Positions 9,818 through 17,815 of a DNA stretch of 50,206 bases are shown here, piece by piece. Both the position numbers and the translations under genes were made by a program. The stretch lies in assembly GCA_002869535.1 (NCBI GenBank), contig PKUK01000005.1:1-50206 (forward strand), written 5' to 3'. A model generated the notes under the pieces. The model did no database searches. It was not told the origin of the DNA and worked only from the letters and a program-made list of their open reading frames with translations. This DNA comes from Arcobacter sp. (GTDB taxonomy: Bacteria; Campylobacterota; Campylobacteria; Campylobacterales; Arcobacteraceae). Positions within the stretch are counted from its first letter, which is position 1; every line of letters starts with the position of its first letter.

Positions 9818-10941
9818 GGTATAAGTTCTCCACTAAATGCTTTTTGTAAGATTGATTTTTTTAGTTCTTCTAGATTTTCTAGCTTTTGTTTATAATGTTC
9901 TTTTAGTTGTTTTGTTTGTTCATTTAATTTATCAATATTATTAATTAAAATTGTTTGAATATCTATATTCGGATAAGGGACAGGAATTAAATTTAATTTA
10001 GTTTGATTTAATTTTGGTTGAGCCATTCCACTTATATAATCATCAAGTTTAATAGAATTCAAATAATACTCAACAAATTTTTGATTTATCTTATTTTCAA
10101 ATTTCAATATATGTGCATGATTATTTACCCAACATTTGCCACTAACTGAAAAAGCAATAGGATAAGTTCTAGCTAGTAGATTTGCACCATCTTCAGAAAC
10201 CAATAATAAATCTTCATCAAATATATAATCTTCAACATAATCAACAATACCTGATGCACCGTAATAAGGAATTTTTCCTTCAGTTCTTTTACTCTTAGTA
10301 ATAGGTATTCTTTTATTATCAAGATTTAAACTAATCTGATTTAATTTTTTTTCTTCCCAACCATCACCTTTTTGAGAAAATATTTCATTTAATCTACTTT
10401 GAAAAAGCTCTTTAGTATTTTGTATATTTTTTTCAATGTTTGTTTTTGCTTGTTCTATAGATTCAAAAGCTTTATCTAAAATCTCTACAATTTGTTTTTG
10501 CTCTTCAATTTTAGGAAATGCTATTTTTATTCTTCTTAAATCATCATTGTAGAGCCTCGAAATTGTAGCACCTCTTGAAGGATTCCAATCGCAAAAACCA
10601 TAAAATTTATATAAATATTCATTCAATACTTTTTTTCCATCATTATCAATCCAAACTATATTTGAATCTTGAAAATAAGCGGGTTCTCCATCATATATTA
10701 CTCTTCTACCAATAGTTCCTGAAGCAGATAAAAGAATATCTCCTTTTTTAGGAAAAGAATATTTTTTTTTAAATTCATTATAAATTTCTTCAGATATAAA
10801 GGCATTTGCATGTTTTCCAAATGTTCCGATTTTATAAAATGGAATTCCACTTACAGCATTTGTTTGTTTTTTCAAAATTCGCTTACACATAGAAACTTTA
10901 CCTATTTCACCTAAAGTTTCTTCTCTCCAACCTTGTTTCAT
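9814..10941 (-). CDS. hsdS: type I restriction-modification specificity subunit S
   Basis: A 375-residue protein with the two-target-recognition-domain layout of HsdS. The first TRD covers about residues 1-150 (start MKQGWREETLGEIGKV, with SASGTIGRR). A central conserved helix follows (IEEQKQIVEILDKAFESIEQ). The second TRD covers about 185-330 (GWEEKKLNQISLN, GMAQPKLNQTKL), and a second helix closes the protein (LEELKKSILQKAFSGELIP). Each TRD reads one half of a bipartite DNA target. It overlaps hsdM and hsdR by four bases on each side, so the three genes form one tightly coupled operon in the order M-S-R. Both TRDs look intact; the target sequence cannot be predicted from here. Confidence 0.93.
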   Translation of the reverse strand: MKQGWREETLGEIGKVSMCKRILKKQTNAVSGIPFYKIGTFGKHANAFISEEIYNEFKKKYSFPKKGDILLSASGTIGRRVIYDGEPAYFQDSNIVWIDNDGKKVLNEYLYKFYGFCDWNPSRGATISRLYNDDLRRIKIAFPKIEEQKQIVEILDKAFESIEQAKTNIEKNIQNTKELFQSRLNEIFSQKGDGWEEKKLNQISLNLDNKRIPITKSKRTEGKIPYYGASGIVDYVEDYIFDEDLLLVSEDGANLLARTYPIAFSVSGKCWVNNHAHILKFENKINQKFVEYYLNSIKLDDYISGMAQPKLNQTKLNLIPVPYPNIDIQTILINNIDKLNEQTKQLKEHYKQKLENLEELKKSILQKAFSGELIP

Positions 10942-12389
10942 ACCAACTCTTTAATAGAAGCTAAAATTTTATTTGTCTCTTTATCTAAAGTTTCCATCTC
11001 TTCTAAAATCTGTCGAGGAGTTCTTAGTTCAGCTTCATCAGGAGTATTCGCATTTTTTACACTTAAGTCATAAGTGGTTTCATCTATATTGTGAATATCT
11101 ACACTCCAAGAGTTTTCACTCTCTTGTTTACTTTTTTGTAAAGTTTTAAAGTCCAACATATCCTTATCATTTAAAGGATTTGTTTTCCCCATATTTCGCC
11201 CAGCATTGAGTGAGTAGTACCAGATTTTTTTAGTAGATTCACCTTTTGTGAAAAACAGTACCACTGTTTTCACTCCAGCCCCAGTAAAAGTACCTGCTGG
11301 CATATCTAAGATGGTATGAAGATTACAACTCTCTAAAAGATGTTTTCTCAAAGTTATAGAAGCATTGTCACTATTACTTAAAATAGTATTTTTGATTACA
11401 ATTGCTGCGCGACCGCCAGCTTTGAGTGACTTAATAAAGTGTTGCATAAATAAAAAGGCTGTTTCACCTGTCTTTATATCGAAGTTTTGTTGTACCTCTT
11501 TCCTCTCTTTTCCACCAAAAGGGGGATTTGCTAGGATTACATGGTATCTGTCTTTTTCTTGTATATCACGGATAGGCTCACCCAAAGTGTTTGTATGTTT
11601 GATATTTGGTGCTTCTATACCGTGCAGAATCATATTCATAATACCTATGACATAAGCTAAGTTTTTCTTCTCTTTTCCAAAAAAAGTTCGCTCTTGTAGG
11701 ATTTTTAGATTATCTACATTTTTATTCATTCTCTCATACATATAATCATACGCTTCACATAAAAACCCAGCACTTCCAACTGCACCATCATAAACTTTTT
11801 CACCAATTTGAGGGTTTATTATATCTATCATAGCTCGAATAAGTGGTCTTGGAGTATAGTACTGACCTCCATTTCTTCCTGCATTTCCCATGTTTTTAAT
11901 TTTGGTTTCATAAAGGTGGCTTAGCTCGTGTTTATCTTTTGATGAGCGAAAAGGGAGTTGGTCGGCATACTCTAAGATTTCTCGTAAGTTGTATCCACTT
12001 TGGATTTTGTTTTTCAGCTCAGAGAATATCTCACCGATTTTGTACTCAATAGTTTGAGCATGTTCAGCAGTTTGTTTAAACTTTGCTAGATAAGGGAAAA
12101 GTTTACCATCTACAAATTGAACTAAATCAACCCCAGTCATAGCTTTATGATGGTCAATCTTTCCATCAACTTTTGGCATAGCCCAAGAGTTCCAACGAAA
12201 CTCTTCATCTAAAATATAAGTATATTCTTTGCCTTCAAGTTCTGCTATTTCTGCTTTTTCATTTTCAAGTTCATCAAGATATCGTAAAAACATTATCCAA
12301 GAGGTTTGCCCTATATAATCGAGCTCACTATCAGCACCAGAGTCTTTCCATAAAATGTCGTCTATATTTTTAAAAGTTTGTTCAAACAT
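10938..12389 (-). CDS. hsdM: type I restriction-modification DNA methyltransferase subunit M
   Basis: A 483-residue N6-adenine methyltransferase. The HsdM N-terminal helical domain covers about residues 1-140. Next come the SAM-binding region (GQYYTPRPLIRAMID, then GAVGSAGFL in place of the usual DPACGSGGFL) and the catalytic NPPFGG near residue 287. The protein modifies the host target and is the structural core of the M2S and R2M2S complexes. The change of the usual P-A-C-G-S-G to G-A-V-G-S-A in the SAM motif is notable but occurs in EcoEI-like subunits as far as I recall. It is the first gene of the hsd operon; a TATAAT with extended -10 TGC lies about 45 bases upstream. Confidence 0.93.
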   Translation of the reverse strand: MFEQTFKNIDDILWKDSGADSELDYIGQTSWIMFLRYLDELENEKAEIAELEGKEYTYILDEEFRWNSWAMPKVDGKIDHHKAMTGVDLVQFVDGKLFPYLAKFKQTAEHAQTIEYKIGEIFSELKNKIQSGYNLREILEYADQLPFRSSKDKHELSHLYETKIKNMGNAGRNGGQYYTPRPLIRAMIDIINPQIGEKVYDGAVGSAGFLCEAYDYMYERMNKNVDNLKILQERTFFGKEKKNLAYVIGIMNMILHGIEAPNIKHTNTLGEPIRDIQEKDRYHVILANPPFGGKERKEVQQNFDIKTGETAFLFMQHFIKSLKAGGRAAIVIKNTILSNSDNASITLRKHLLESCNLHTILDMPAGTFTGAGVKTVVLFFTKGESTKKIWYYSLNAGRNMGKTNPLNDKDMLDFKTLQKSKQESENSWSVDIHNIDETTYDLSVKNANTPDEAELRTPRQILEEMETLDKETNKILASIKELV

Positions 12390-12429
12390 TCATTTCCATT
12401 TATATATTATTTAATTTTGTAAGATAGAT

Positions 12430-12435
12430 ATTATA
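12430..12435 (-). promoter_or_regulatory. -10 element of the hsdMSR operon promoter
   Basis: Read on the minus strand this is TGCTATAAT, an extended -10 element, about 45 bases before the hsdM start codon. A clear -35 is not seen, which is common in Campylobacterota. It lies inside the inverted repeats, so an inversion of the module would carry its promoter along. Confidence 0.5.
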
Positions 12436-12507
12436 GCAATATTATATTTATTTCTTGTTAGAGTTTGTAAAAGAGAACTTTTAAATCAAAAAATTTCAAT
12501 ATCCCAG

Positions 12508-12738
12508 CCCAACATCTACAGAAGCCGAGCGTTTATTTCTCTTTTCGGAAAAGACTTGCAACTGTTTGAATATACAAATATGCTAGAGAGCATATTTGTA
12601 TATGAGTTTTGTAAGGCAGGAAAGATAAATAATAAGTGAGGGAACCTTTGGCTTCGCAGCCGTTGGTGGCTTTTTGTTTTACTTTTTGCCACCAAAAAGT
12701 GAAGAAGCGAAAATCTCAGATTTTCAAGAGAAAAGTTT
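12508..12738 (-). repeat. dispersed repeat, copy B (inverted partner of 6971-7210)
   Basis: Reverse-complement copy of the element at 6971-7210, flanking the hsd operon on its upstream side. The near-identical core is 12632-12730 (GCTTCGCAGCCGTTGGTGGC and neighbours). The far end 12510-12546 matches 7166-7207. Its middle holds a perfect 14-base-pair hairpin, TATACAAATATGCT at 12571-12584 facing AGCATATTTGTATA at 12589-12602 around an AGAG loop, which is not the sequence found at this place in copy A. No gene is visible between 12390 and 12810. Confidence 0.85.
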
Positions 12739-12810
12739 AAAAAGTCTAAGACGGTTAAAGAAGAGTAAAAGCGGAGATATTTATATCTTCAAGAGCAAAT
12801 TTCAAGCATA

Positions 12811-12881
12811 AAAAAAGGGCACCTTTTCAGTACCCCTGCCATCGGCGAGCCCGCCACAAATGTGACCGCCCAAATTCTTTA
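12811..12881 (-). ncRNA. candidate small structured RNA with intrinsic terminator
   Basis: On the minus strand a GC-rich island (36 G or C in the 55 bases 12817-12871) stands out in AT-rich surroundings. It can fold into a hairpin GUCAC-AUUU-GUGGC, an enclosing GGCG/CGCC stem and a terminal stem GGGUAC...GUGCCC followed by a run of U residues, the form of a rho-independent terminator. A TATAAT at 12888-12893 and a TTGATT at 12911-12916 with 17 bases between them give a transcript start near 12881 and a product of about 70 bases. No reading frame of note lies within it. I do not recognise it as 4.5S, 6S, tmRNA or RNase P RNA. It could instead be an elaborate terminator of the gene ending at 12913. 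Confidence 0.6.
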
Positions 12882-12887
12882 TGTGAT

Positions 12888-12916
12888 ATTATATAAGAAT
12901 TAAGAAAAAAAATCAA
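12888..12916 (-). promoter_or_regulatory. sigma70-type promoter of the candidate small RNA
   Basis: Minus strand: TTGATT (-35, four of six consensus bases) at 12911-12916, 17-base spacer, TATAAT (perfect -10) at 12888-12893. The -35 overlaps the last codons of the MazF-like gene. The match and ideal spacing argue that the GC-rich element downstream is transcribed on its own. Confidence 0.6.
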
Positions 12917-13364
12917 CCATAATGAAATACCTCTTGAACTTTTTTTAATATTAAATTTTTTAATGTTTTATTGATATACTTTTTCTCAACTTTTAAAACT
13001 CTTGATTTATCTATAAATCTAAGTTGGTCAAGTTTTATAGTACTCTTTTTAATCAAATTTAAACCAAAATCCTTTTTTTCTAAAACTATATTTACATCAG
13101 GATAGTCATTGTCTCTATCTTTATATTCTGTTATAGGTACAACAGCAACAACTTTATTAACCTTATTAGTTAATAAAAATGCCATATGATAATACGAAAA
13201 CTCATGCAAAAGGTTTAGCCCATGAGGGTAATCTTCTAAAGAGAAACATTCTTCTTTTAATTGTCTTTGCATTTGTTTTAAAAATATATGTTTAGTTTCC
13301 CCAAATTCTACCCAAACTATGAACCTATTTCTATATCATAAAGTTTTATTCTTTTATTAAACAT
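12913..13364 (-). pseudogene. MazF/PemK-like toxin gene with a one-base frameshift
   Basis: The main frame (12913-13272, 119 residues) has a MazF-like body, notably YYHMAFLLTNKVNKVVAVVP and STIKLDQLRFIDKSRVL, where MazF/PemK proteins have the L-x-Q-I-R-x-I-D-K-S-R block. It lacks the expected N-terminus. Upstream in the same frame the DNA encodes FIVWVEFGETKHIFLKQ, a typical MazF start region, but there is no start codon. The ATG at 13362-13364, two bases after the radC stop, opens MFNKRIKLYDIEIGS in another frame and meets a TAG. Adding one base near 13322-13327 joins the two into one protein of about 150 residues. The family cleaves mRNA as a toxin; no antitoxin gene is adjacent. It was probably co-transcribed with radC. 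Confidence 0.65.
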
Positions 13365-13366
13365 CT

Positions 13367-14029
13367 TCACAATACGCCCTCTTCTTGTAAACTAACAAAG
13401 CCCTCATTTGTAAATATCACATGATCAAGAAGTTCTATACCTAGAATCTTTCCTGACTCTTTTAGTCTTTGTGTTACATTTATATCTTCAGTACTTGGTT
13501 TTAATATTCCACTTGGGTGATTGTGAGCTACTATTATGCTGGCACAGCGTTTTTCTATAGCATGGCTAAATACTTCTCTTGGGTGAACTAGGCTTTGATT
13601 TAGAGTTCCTATTGTGATGATTTTAGTTTCTAGTAGATTGTTTGCTCCGTCTAAATATAGAGTTAGGAAGTATTCTTGGCGTTTGTTTTTGTAGGGTTTT
13701 AGCTCTTCGTATACATCATTTGCGCAGTTTATTTTGTAGTTTTGTGTATCTATTAAATATCTTTTTGATAGTTCTATTGCGGATATTATTTGACTAGCTT
13801 TTGCAGTTCCTAGTCCGTGTATTTTAAGTAGGGTTTTTAAATCTATATTTTCAAAGTTTGAGTCAAAGAATTTTTCTATTTCGTGGGATAGTTTTATGAC
13901 ATCTTTGCCTTTTACTCCACTTCCAAGTAATACAGCTATAAGCTCATAGTTTTTTAAAGAACTAAGACCATACTTTAGTAGTCTTTCTCTTGGTTTATCT
14001 ATACTTTGTAATTGATTTATTGTCTTCAT
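13367..14029 (-). CDS. radC: RadC-family JAB-domain protein
   Basis: A 220-residue protein. The N-terminus has the usual R-E-R-L-L-x-x-G region (PRERLLKYGLSSLKNYELIA) and a helix-hairpin-helix (IHGLGTAKASQI). The C-terminal JAB/MPN domain has a complete metal site, AHNHPSGILKPSTEDINV, i.e. H-x-H-x7-S-x2-D. The cellular role of RadC is unclear in spite of its name. It is followed after two bases by the MazF-like frame, so the two were likely one transcript. Confidence 0.92.
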   Translation of the reverse strand: MKTINQLQSIDKPRERLLKYGLSSLKNYELIAVLLGSGVKGKDVIKLSHEIEKFFDSNFENIDLKTLLKIHGLGTAKASQIISAIELSKRYLIDTQNYKINCANDVYEELKPYKNKRQEYFLTLYLDGANNLLETKIITIGTLNQSLVHPREVFSHAIEKRCASIIVAHNHPSGILKPSTEDINVTQRLKESGKILGIELLDHVIFTNEGFVSLQEEGVL

Positions 14030-14106
14030 AAACTCCTCCTAACCCTTAAGAAAAGTTTATCAAATATTTTTAATAGTTACAAAAAATATATCAAATTGTT
14101 ATATTT

Positions 14107-14307
14107 TTACTTGTCAGATAGTTCTTCGAATTTTAATTTTGCAGTTTCCAGTAGTTTTTGAGCATCTTCTATCTCTTTCATACCATTTTTGTATATTTCA
14201 ACAGAAGAACTTAAAGTAATATCTGGGTTTGATAACTTTTCTAACAACTCTTTAGCACTTTCTATTTTTTCTTCGAAGCTTAACTCTTCTTTTGTCTCTT
14301 CACTCAT
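14107..14307 (-). CDS. xseB: exodeoxyribonuclease VII small subunit
   Basis: A 66-residue acidic helical protein with the family signature LSFEEKIESAKELLEKLSNP and YKNGMKEIEDAQKLLETAKL. XseB binds the large subunit XseA in a nuclease that degrades single-stranded DNA. Its ATG overlaps the metX stop by four bases, so it is co-translated with metX. Normal length. Confidence 0.9.
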   Translation of the reverse strand: MSEETKEELSFEEKIESAKELLEKLSNPDITLSSSVEIYKNGMKEIEDAQKLLETAKLKFEELSDK

Positions 14308-15410
14308 ATTTTTCCTTCTAATATATCAACTACATAGTCTTTAAATTTATCAAGTTCCACTAAAAATGAATCATGTCCATGAGATGATTCTACCATTTTA
14401 TAGGTTACATTTTCCATATTCATATCTTTCATCGTTGTATATATCTCTTCCATCTCTTTTGGAAAAAACAAAACATCATCAGAAAATGAGATAAGATGAA
14501 GAGTAGATTTTATCTTTGCTAGGGCATCAGGTAACTTGTCTGTACCCCTTGCTGCATCAAAGATATTCATAGTTTTACAAACATATAAATATGATAAGGG
14601 GTCAAAGATTTTTGGGAAATTGTAGGCGTTATATTCTAAATATCTCTCCACCTCAAACCTTCCAAAAAGTTCATAAAGTCCATCTGTTTCTACATAATTT
14701 CTACCAAACTTATTTTCCATAGATGTAGTACCTACATAAGCTATAAGTCCTGCCATTCTTCCAATAGCAAGTCCTGGTAAACCGTTTGCTATAAGGTCAT
14801 CTTTTGTATAGTTTCCATCTTTGAAAGCTGGGTCGTTTCTTATGGTTTCCATTGCTATTTTATTTACAGCAATAGCCCAAGGTCTTGTATATGCCGTTGT
14901 TGCCATAGCGATAATTGTATCTGCAAAGTTTGGATACTCTATTGAGTAACAAAGAGCTTGCATCCCACCCATACTTCCACCAATGACAGCTTTTACATGA
15001 TGTATTCCAAGTGAGTCAAAAAGTATTTTTTGGGCTTTTACAATATCACTTACTACTAAAACTGGAAACTTAAATCTGTAAGGTTCATCTGAGGGTAACA
15101 TAGGACTCATAGGTGATGTTGAACCAAAAGATGAGCCTATATTGTTTGTACATATTACAAAGTATTTGTTTGTATCTACTGTTTTTCCATCGCCAATAAA
15201 ATTATCCCACCAGCCAGGCTTTGCTTCATTTTCATAACGTCCTGCTGCGTGGTGCGAGCCACTTAGGGCATGGCAGATTACTATTACATTTGATTTGTCT
15301 TCGTTTAGTTCACCATAAGTTTCATATTTTATTTCATAAGGTTGGAGTATTCTTCCACTTTCAAGGTATAAGGGGCTTGTAAATTTAGCTGTTTTTGTCT
15401 CTATTTTCAA
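14304..15410 (-). CDS. metX: homoserine O-acetyltransferase
   Basis: A 368-residue alpha/beta hydrolase of the MetX family. The N-terminus has the ICHALSGSHHAAG block, the nucleophile elbow is GGSMGGMQAL, the aspartate lies in FSDDVLFFP near residue 308 and the histidine in SSHGHDSFL near residue 341. It acetylates homoserine from acetyl-CoA in methionine synthesis, in the cytoplasm. It heads a two-gene operon with xseB. No riboswitch or SAM box is seen in the 150 bases upstream, which are AT-rich and shared with the divergent hydrolase gene. Confidence 0.93.
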   Translation of the reverse strand: MKIETKTAKFTSPLYLESGRILQPYEIKYETYGELNEDKSNVIVICHALSGSHHAAGRYENEAKPGWWDNFIGDGKTVDTNKYFVICTNNIGSSFGSTSPMSPMLPSDEPYRFKFPVLVVSDIVKAQKILFDSLGIHHVKAVIGGSMGGMQALCYSIEYPNFADTIIAMATTAYTRPWAIAVNKIAMETIRNDPAFKDGNYTKDDLIANGLPGLAIGRMAGLIAYVGTTSMENKFGRNYVETDGLYELFGRFEVERYLEYNAYNFPKIFDPLSYLYVCKTMNIFDAARGTDKLPDALAKIKSTLHLISFSDDVLFFPKEMEEIYTTMKDMNMENVTYKMVESSHGHDSFLVELDKFKDYVVDILEGKI

Positions 15411-15560
15411 AAAAATCCATTTTATTTAATTGTTATATTCTAACAAAAGAATTCTAAAACAATTATTTCAATAAAAAGCTTGTTTAAAATTAATAAAATT
15501 TATTAAGTTTTATATATTGAAAAAAGATGTAAGATTTTTTAAATATACAAGGAGAATAAA

Positions 15561-16295
15561 ATGAAAAAATTTATATTAATATTTTTATTTTCTACTATTT
15601 TTGCCTTTGCAAATGGTAGTTTTGTAAGTTATGAAGTTGATGGGAAAGAGTATGAAGGGTATTATAGTTCACCTTCAAAAGATGCTCCTCTTATTTTTAT
15701 GGTTCATGATTGGGATGGGCTTACAGATTATGAAGTAAAAAGAGCAAAAATGCTTTATGATATGGGCTATGCAACCTTTGCAGTTGATTTGTTTGGAAAA
15801 GGTATTAGACCAAATGAAACTGCTGAAAAGAAAAAGTTAACAGGTGAGCTTTATCAAAATAGAGCAAAAATGAAAAGACTACTTTATGCTGGTTTAAACA
15901 AAGCAAAAGAACTAAAAGCCAATGTATCAAATGCAGTGGGTATTGGATACTGTTTTGGAGGGTCTGCAATTTTGGAACTTGCAAGAAGTGGTTCTGATTT
16001 AAAATCATATATTCCTTTCCATGGAGGATTAACAACACCTGAGGGTGAAGACTATAGTAAAACAAAAGGTTCAATTGTTGTCTTTCATGGTAGTGCAGAT
16101 AAATCTGTTAGTATGCAAGATTTTGCAAATCTAACTATGGAGTTAGAAAAAGCAGGAGTAAGTCATGAAATGATAACTTATAGTGGTGCACCTCATGCTT
16201 TTAGTGTTTTTGGCTCAAATAGATACCATAAAAAAGCAGATGAAAGTTCTTGGAAAAGATTTACAGAAATATTAGAATCAACACTTAAAAAATAA
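15561..16295 (+). CDS. exported dienelactone hydrolase family protein
   Basis: A 244-residue protein with a Sec signal peptide (MKKFILIFLFSTIFAFA, cleavage after about residue 17) and a DLH fold. The nucleophile is a cysteine in GYCFGGSAIL, the aspartate is in HGSADKSV and the histidine in APHAFSVFG, the Cys-Asp-His triad of dienelactone hydrolases. The natural substrate is unknown; the family hydrolyses esters and lactones. The start has AAGGAG upstream. It is monocistronic, ending in a terminator shared with the convergent phosphatase-like gene. Confidence 0.88.
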   Translation: MKKFILIFLFSTIFAFANGSFVSYEVDGKEYEGYYSSPSKDAPLIFMVHDWDGLTDYEVKRAKMLYDMGYATFAVDLFGKGIRPNETAEKKKLTGELYQNRAKMKRLLYAGLNKAKELKANVSNAVGIGYCFGGSAILELARSGSDLKSYIPFHGGLTTPEGEDYSKTKGSIVVFHGSADKSVSMQDFANLTMELEKAGVSHEMITYSGAPHAFSVFGSNRYHKKADESSWKRFTEILESTLKK

Positions 16296-16319
16296 AAAGA
16301 GAATCTCTCTTTTTATTTT
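16289..16319. terminator. bidirectional terminator
   Basis: AAAATAAAAAGAGA, loop ATC, TCTCTTTTTATTTT: a 14-base-pair stem with A and T runs that serves both convergent genes (hydrolase on plus, phosphatase-like on minus). Confidence 0.75.
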
Positions 16320-16767
16320 AGCTAAGTTCCTCAAAGCTTGTTTTCATAAGCTCTTGCCATTTTTTATCAGGAGACCACTCTTGCATCATTGATAAATCAA
16401 TTTTATCAAAAGGTGTTTGTAAAAAATATTTGTGATATACATACATAAAAGCACTGGCTCTATAGTTTAAAGCACAATGTACAAGTACTTTTTTATCCTC
16501 AAGTGAAGATAATAAAGTTAAAAAGAGTTTTAAATTCTCAATTGTAGGATTTTCAAAATCCACAGGAATATGAATATACGTCATACCTAAAGTTGAAACT
16601 ATTTTATCTTCATTATCTAAAGCATTTGTTGCAGTTGATAAAGCTAGATTAATAACAACATCAAAATCATCTTTTAAGATAGTCTCAAACTGCTCTTTTG
16701 TAGGCTGACCAGAAGTTGATATCATGTCATTGATTTTAATATAGTTTAAAATAGTTTCAGAATTCAT
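16318..16767 (-). CDS. protein tyrosine phosphatase-like protein (BLH/DUF442 type)
   Basis: A 149-residue protein resembling the phosphatase-like domain seen in the beta-lactamase-hydrolase-like family: ISTSGQPTKEQFETI near the N-terminus and the P-loop HCALNYRAS near residue 97. The loop has four residues between cysteine and arginine, one fewer than the classical C-x5-R, as in other members of this branch that I recall. Phosphatase activity is therefore uncertain. The start codon comes just after a remnant of the ABC-F gene end (16768-16845). Confidence 0.7.
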   Translation of the reverse strand: MNSETILNYIKINDMISTSGQPTKEQFETILKDDFDVVINLALSTATNALDNEDKIVSTLGMTYIHIPVDFENPTIENLKLFLTLLSSLEDKKVLVHCALNYRASAFMYVYHKYFLQTPFDKIDLSMMQEWSPDKKWQELMKTSFEELS

Positions 16768-16845
16768 ATTACATTAACTCTTCTAATTTGATTTTATCCT
16801 TAATAATATCGCTTTTAGTTTGAAAAACATCTAAAAATAATAAAC
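16768..16845 (-). pseudogene. remnant copy of the 3' end of the ABC-F gene
   Basis: On the minus strand this stretch reads in frame FQTKSDIIKDKIKLEELM and stop, against SQTKLDTINDEYQIKLEELM and stop at the end of the ABC-F gene at 17816. The DNA around the stop (ACATTAACTCTTCTAATTTG) is identical in both places. The match fades after about 20 codons. The two copies flank the SDR gene as direct repeats, which suggests that the SDR gene entered at this point or that a tandem duplication decayed. Confidence 0.6.
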
Positions 16846-16906
16846 TTGGGCTTAATTGTTTTCCCAAATTTATTATCTTTTTTATAAAGTTTTTGATTTA
16901 ACTTTC

Positions 16907-17728
16907 TTATATTCCAAAGGTATCTTTAATTTTTTGTTCAAAATCTTTATCACTTAACTCTTTTCTCAATGGAACAAATGTTTCAGCTTCAACTCCAACT
17001 GGAATCGAAATATAACTTTTTTCATCTTCAATAATATTTTTTATTGCATCTGCAATTGGTTGTGGACGTGGACCTTCATTTATCGCTTTTCCTACTATTG
17101 GAACAAAATGAGCTACTAAATCTTTATATGGTGAATTTTCATTTGTAGTTTGAGGATTTGCTACTAAACCATTTTTTACAAAATTTGTACCAAATAATCC
17201 AGATTGAATAGAATGCACTCTAATGTTAAATGGTGCTACTTCAAACCTCAAAGAATCAACAATACCTTCAACTGCATATTTAGAAGCGTTGTAATGTGCA
17301 AGTAGAGGTAGTCCCATTTTTCCTAAAAAAGAGCTAATATTGATAATTATACCCTCTTTTGCTTTTCTCATATATGGTAGAACTTCTCTTGTTGTTTTAA
17401 TCAATCCAAAAACATTTACATCAAATTGATTAAATATCTCTTCGTCTGTTCCTTCTTCAACTGTAGCTAATAACCCGTATCCTGCATTATTAACTAAAAT
17501 ATCAATTTTACCTTCATTTTGAATGACTGTATTAACCGCACTTTTAATTGAATCTGTTTTTGTCACATCTAAATAAACGTAATTGATATTTTGAATTTCT
17601 GATTTTGCTTGGTTTTTATTTCTAGTGCCTGCGTAAACTGTGTATCCATTTTGAGCTAAATAACTAGCTGTTATTTCACCCATTCCTGAAGTCGCTCCTG
17701 TGATTAAAACTACTTTACTTTTTGACAT
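16907..17728 (-). CDS. short-chain dehydrogenase/reductase
   Basis: A 273-residue classical SDR. TGATSGMGE binds the nicotinamide cofactor, NNAGYG is the structural motif, and the catalytic serine and YNASK (Y-x3-K) follow at the expected spacing (ISSFLGKMG... YNASKYAVEG). I chose the start MSKSKVVLITG at 17726-17728, preceded by AAAGGA, rather than an upstream ATG that would add a hydrophobic 21-residue tail without a good ribosome binding site. Substrate unknown. It is flanked by direct repeats of the ABC-F 3' end. Confidence 0.88.
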   Translation of the reverse strand: MSKSKVVLITGATSGMGEITASYLAQNGYTVYAGTRNKNQAKSEIQNINYVYLDVTKTDSIKSAVNTVIQNEGKIDILVNNAGYGLLATVEEGTDEEIFNQFDVNVFGLIKTTREVLPYMRKAKEGIIINISSFLGKMGLPLLAHYNASKYAVEGIVDSLRFEVAPFNIRVHSIQSGLFGTNFVKNGLVANPQTTNENSPYKDLVAHFVPIVGKAINEGPRPQPIADAIKNIIEDEKSYISIPVGVEAETFVPLRKELSDKDFEQKIKDTFGI

Positions 17729-17815
17729 ATCTTTTCCTTTTTTATTTTGATAGTAACAGAATAAAAAAGTAAAAAAATTGTCAAAAATCAATTTTTACAG
17801 TTATTTAAAATATTT

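Noticed and set aside
12811-12881. Identification of the GC-rich RNA as 4.5S (SRP) RNA
   Set aside because: The SRP54-binding loop with its G-G-A-A-G and A-G-C-A-G-C elements is absent.
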